Source of the DNA: Candidatus Firestoneibacteriota bacterium
Lineage (GTDB): Bacteria > Oederibacteriota > D2-FULL-39-29
Reading direction: 5' to 3'
NCBI GenBank assembly: GCA_903891415.1
Contig: CAITEH010000060.1
Coordinates: forward strand, 1-32,060
Length of the DNA stretch: 32,060 bases
This document shows positions 31,880 through 32,060 of the stretch, one piece after another. Position numbers and translations under genes: made by a program. Positions within the stretch are counted from its first letter, which is position 1. Every line of letters begins with the position of its first letter. The notes under the pieces were generated by a model. That model searched no databases, was not told the origin of the DNA, and saw only the letters and a list, made by a program, of their open reading frames with translations.

Positions 31880-32011
31880 GTGAAATTGAATGTATTACAT
31901 ATAATAACAAAACTGGAGTTAGGCGGAGCCCAGCTTGAGCAAAGGTATAAATATCTGTCCATAACTCCATTGCGAAATCCGCCTGGGCGGAAAAACACGA
32001 GGAAACTGTGA
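31880..32011 (+). pseudogene. Truncated GT4 glycosyltransferase start (first repeat unit)
   Basis: GTG with GAGG seven bases upstream; reads VKLNVLHIITKLELGGAQLE, the conserved N-terminus of family 4 glycosyltransferases (GGAQ). It then runs through the repeat leader in a non-gene frame and stops at TGA 32009-32011 after 43 codons. The tandem duplication has separated it from its body. Confidence 0.75.
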
Positions 32012-32060
32012 AATTGAATGTATTACATATAATAACAAAACTGGAGCTAGGCGGAGCCCA
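32008..32060 (+). CDS. GT4 glycosyltransferase, 5' end only (continues past window)
   Basis: GTG 32008 in the second repeat unit, same GAGG ribosome site. The visible 17 codons read VKLNVLHIITKLELGGA, the donor-site N-terminus of GT4 enzymes. Its start overlaps the stop of the truncated copy (GTGA), so the two could be translationally coupled. Together with the FAD protein it suggests a glycan-assembly cluster to the right. Confidence 0.7.
   Translation, partial: MKLNVLHIITKLELGGA

Larger units (their letters stand above)
31817..32060 (+). repeat. 128-bp tandem direct repeat spanning a leader and gene start
   Basis: Unit 1 is 31817-31944; unit 2 starts at 31945 and is cut by the window end (116 bp visible). 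The period is 128 bp. Three substitutions separate the visible parts (CTATCC/CTGTCC, CCGTTG/CCATTG, GAGTTA/GAGCTA), so it is not a verbatim assembly loop. Each unit holds a small GC hairpin (CCGCC-TG-GGCGG), a GAGG ribosome site and a GTG start. Confidence 0.95.

Noticed and set aside
1-32060. CRISPR array or phage structural genes
   Set aside because: No spaced direct repeats of 23-40 bp and no capsid, portal or terminase-like proteins were seen on either strand.

Overview
All genes that I can support lie on the + strand. They encode an envelope of Gram-negative type: a TPR/beta-barrel outer-membrane exporter, a TolQ/ExbB-TolR/ExbD motor, periplasmic hydrolases and an FtsX-type ABC system. 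Moderate GC, frequent TTG/GTG starts, REP-like palindromes and sparse close homologues by eye suggest an uncultured lineage (Elusimicrobiota/Omnitrophota/Firestonebacteria-like). That taxon is a guess; nothing in the window proves it.

Layout. (1) 1-5812: a tightly packed, partly overlapping operon with a truncated 14-residue-repeat protein, a KaiC-like RecA ATPase, an ExeA/GspA-like AAA ATPase, a TPR protein with a C-terminal outer-membrane barrel, and a processive GT2 synthase. This looks like a synthase-dependent exopolysaccharide system. (2) 5958-10074: two paralogous PAS hybrid histidine kinases. The first is membrane-bound with an intact receiver. The second is soluble, and its receiver has lost the phospho-acceptor Asp and its C-terminal end. 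(3) 10201-18254: a 7.85-kb segment bounded by 159-bp direct repeats, each with a tRNA-Leu(UAA) promoter and 5' half. The left copy ends at the anticodon loop and the right copy continues into the intact tRNA, so this looks like a genomic island inserted in the anticodon region, without a visible integrase. Its cargo is a His/Cys-rich membrane protein, an ABC ATPase and FtsX-type permease, a conserved periplasmic protein, a protein with two DUF3299-like lobes (probably a metal-related ABC system), a purple-acid-phosphatase-like enzyme, a Lys-rich secreted protein and a GH16 glucanase.

(4) 18422-26088: a YbjN-like protein, then a run of carbohydrate-active proteins: an exported (beta/alpha)8-barrel hydrolase, a parallel beta-helix protein, an SGNH-type esterase, and a cytoplasmic GH31 alpha-glycosidase with an unusual C-terminal extension. 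(5) 26180-27303: a small three-helix membrane protein and a DUF192 lipoprotein. (6) 27346-29856: a REP-like cruciform, a sigma70-type promoter, then ExbB/TolQ, ExbD/TolR and a protein in the TonB/TolA position whose periplasmic part is a SIMPL (DUF541) domain. (7) 29872-32060: a nitroreductase, an FAD-dependent amine-oxidase-like protein that must start at CTG, and the start of a GT4 glycosyltransferase gene whose first ~65 bp are caught in a 128-bp tandem duplication.

The most unusual items are the tRNA-Leu island that carries the 5' rather than the 3' half of the tRNA, its metal-ABC/double-DUF3299 operon, the ExbB-ExbD-SIMPL triad, and the KaiC/ExeA-associated exopolysaccharide operon.
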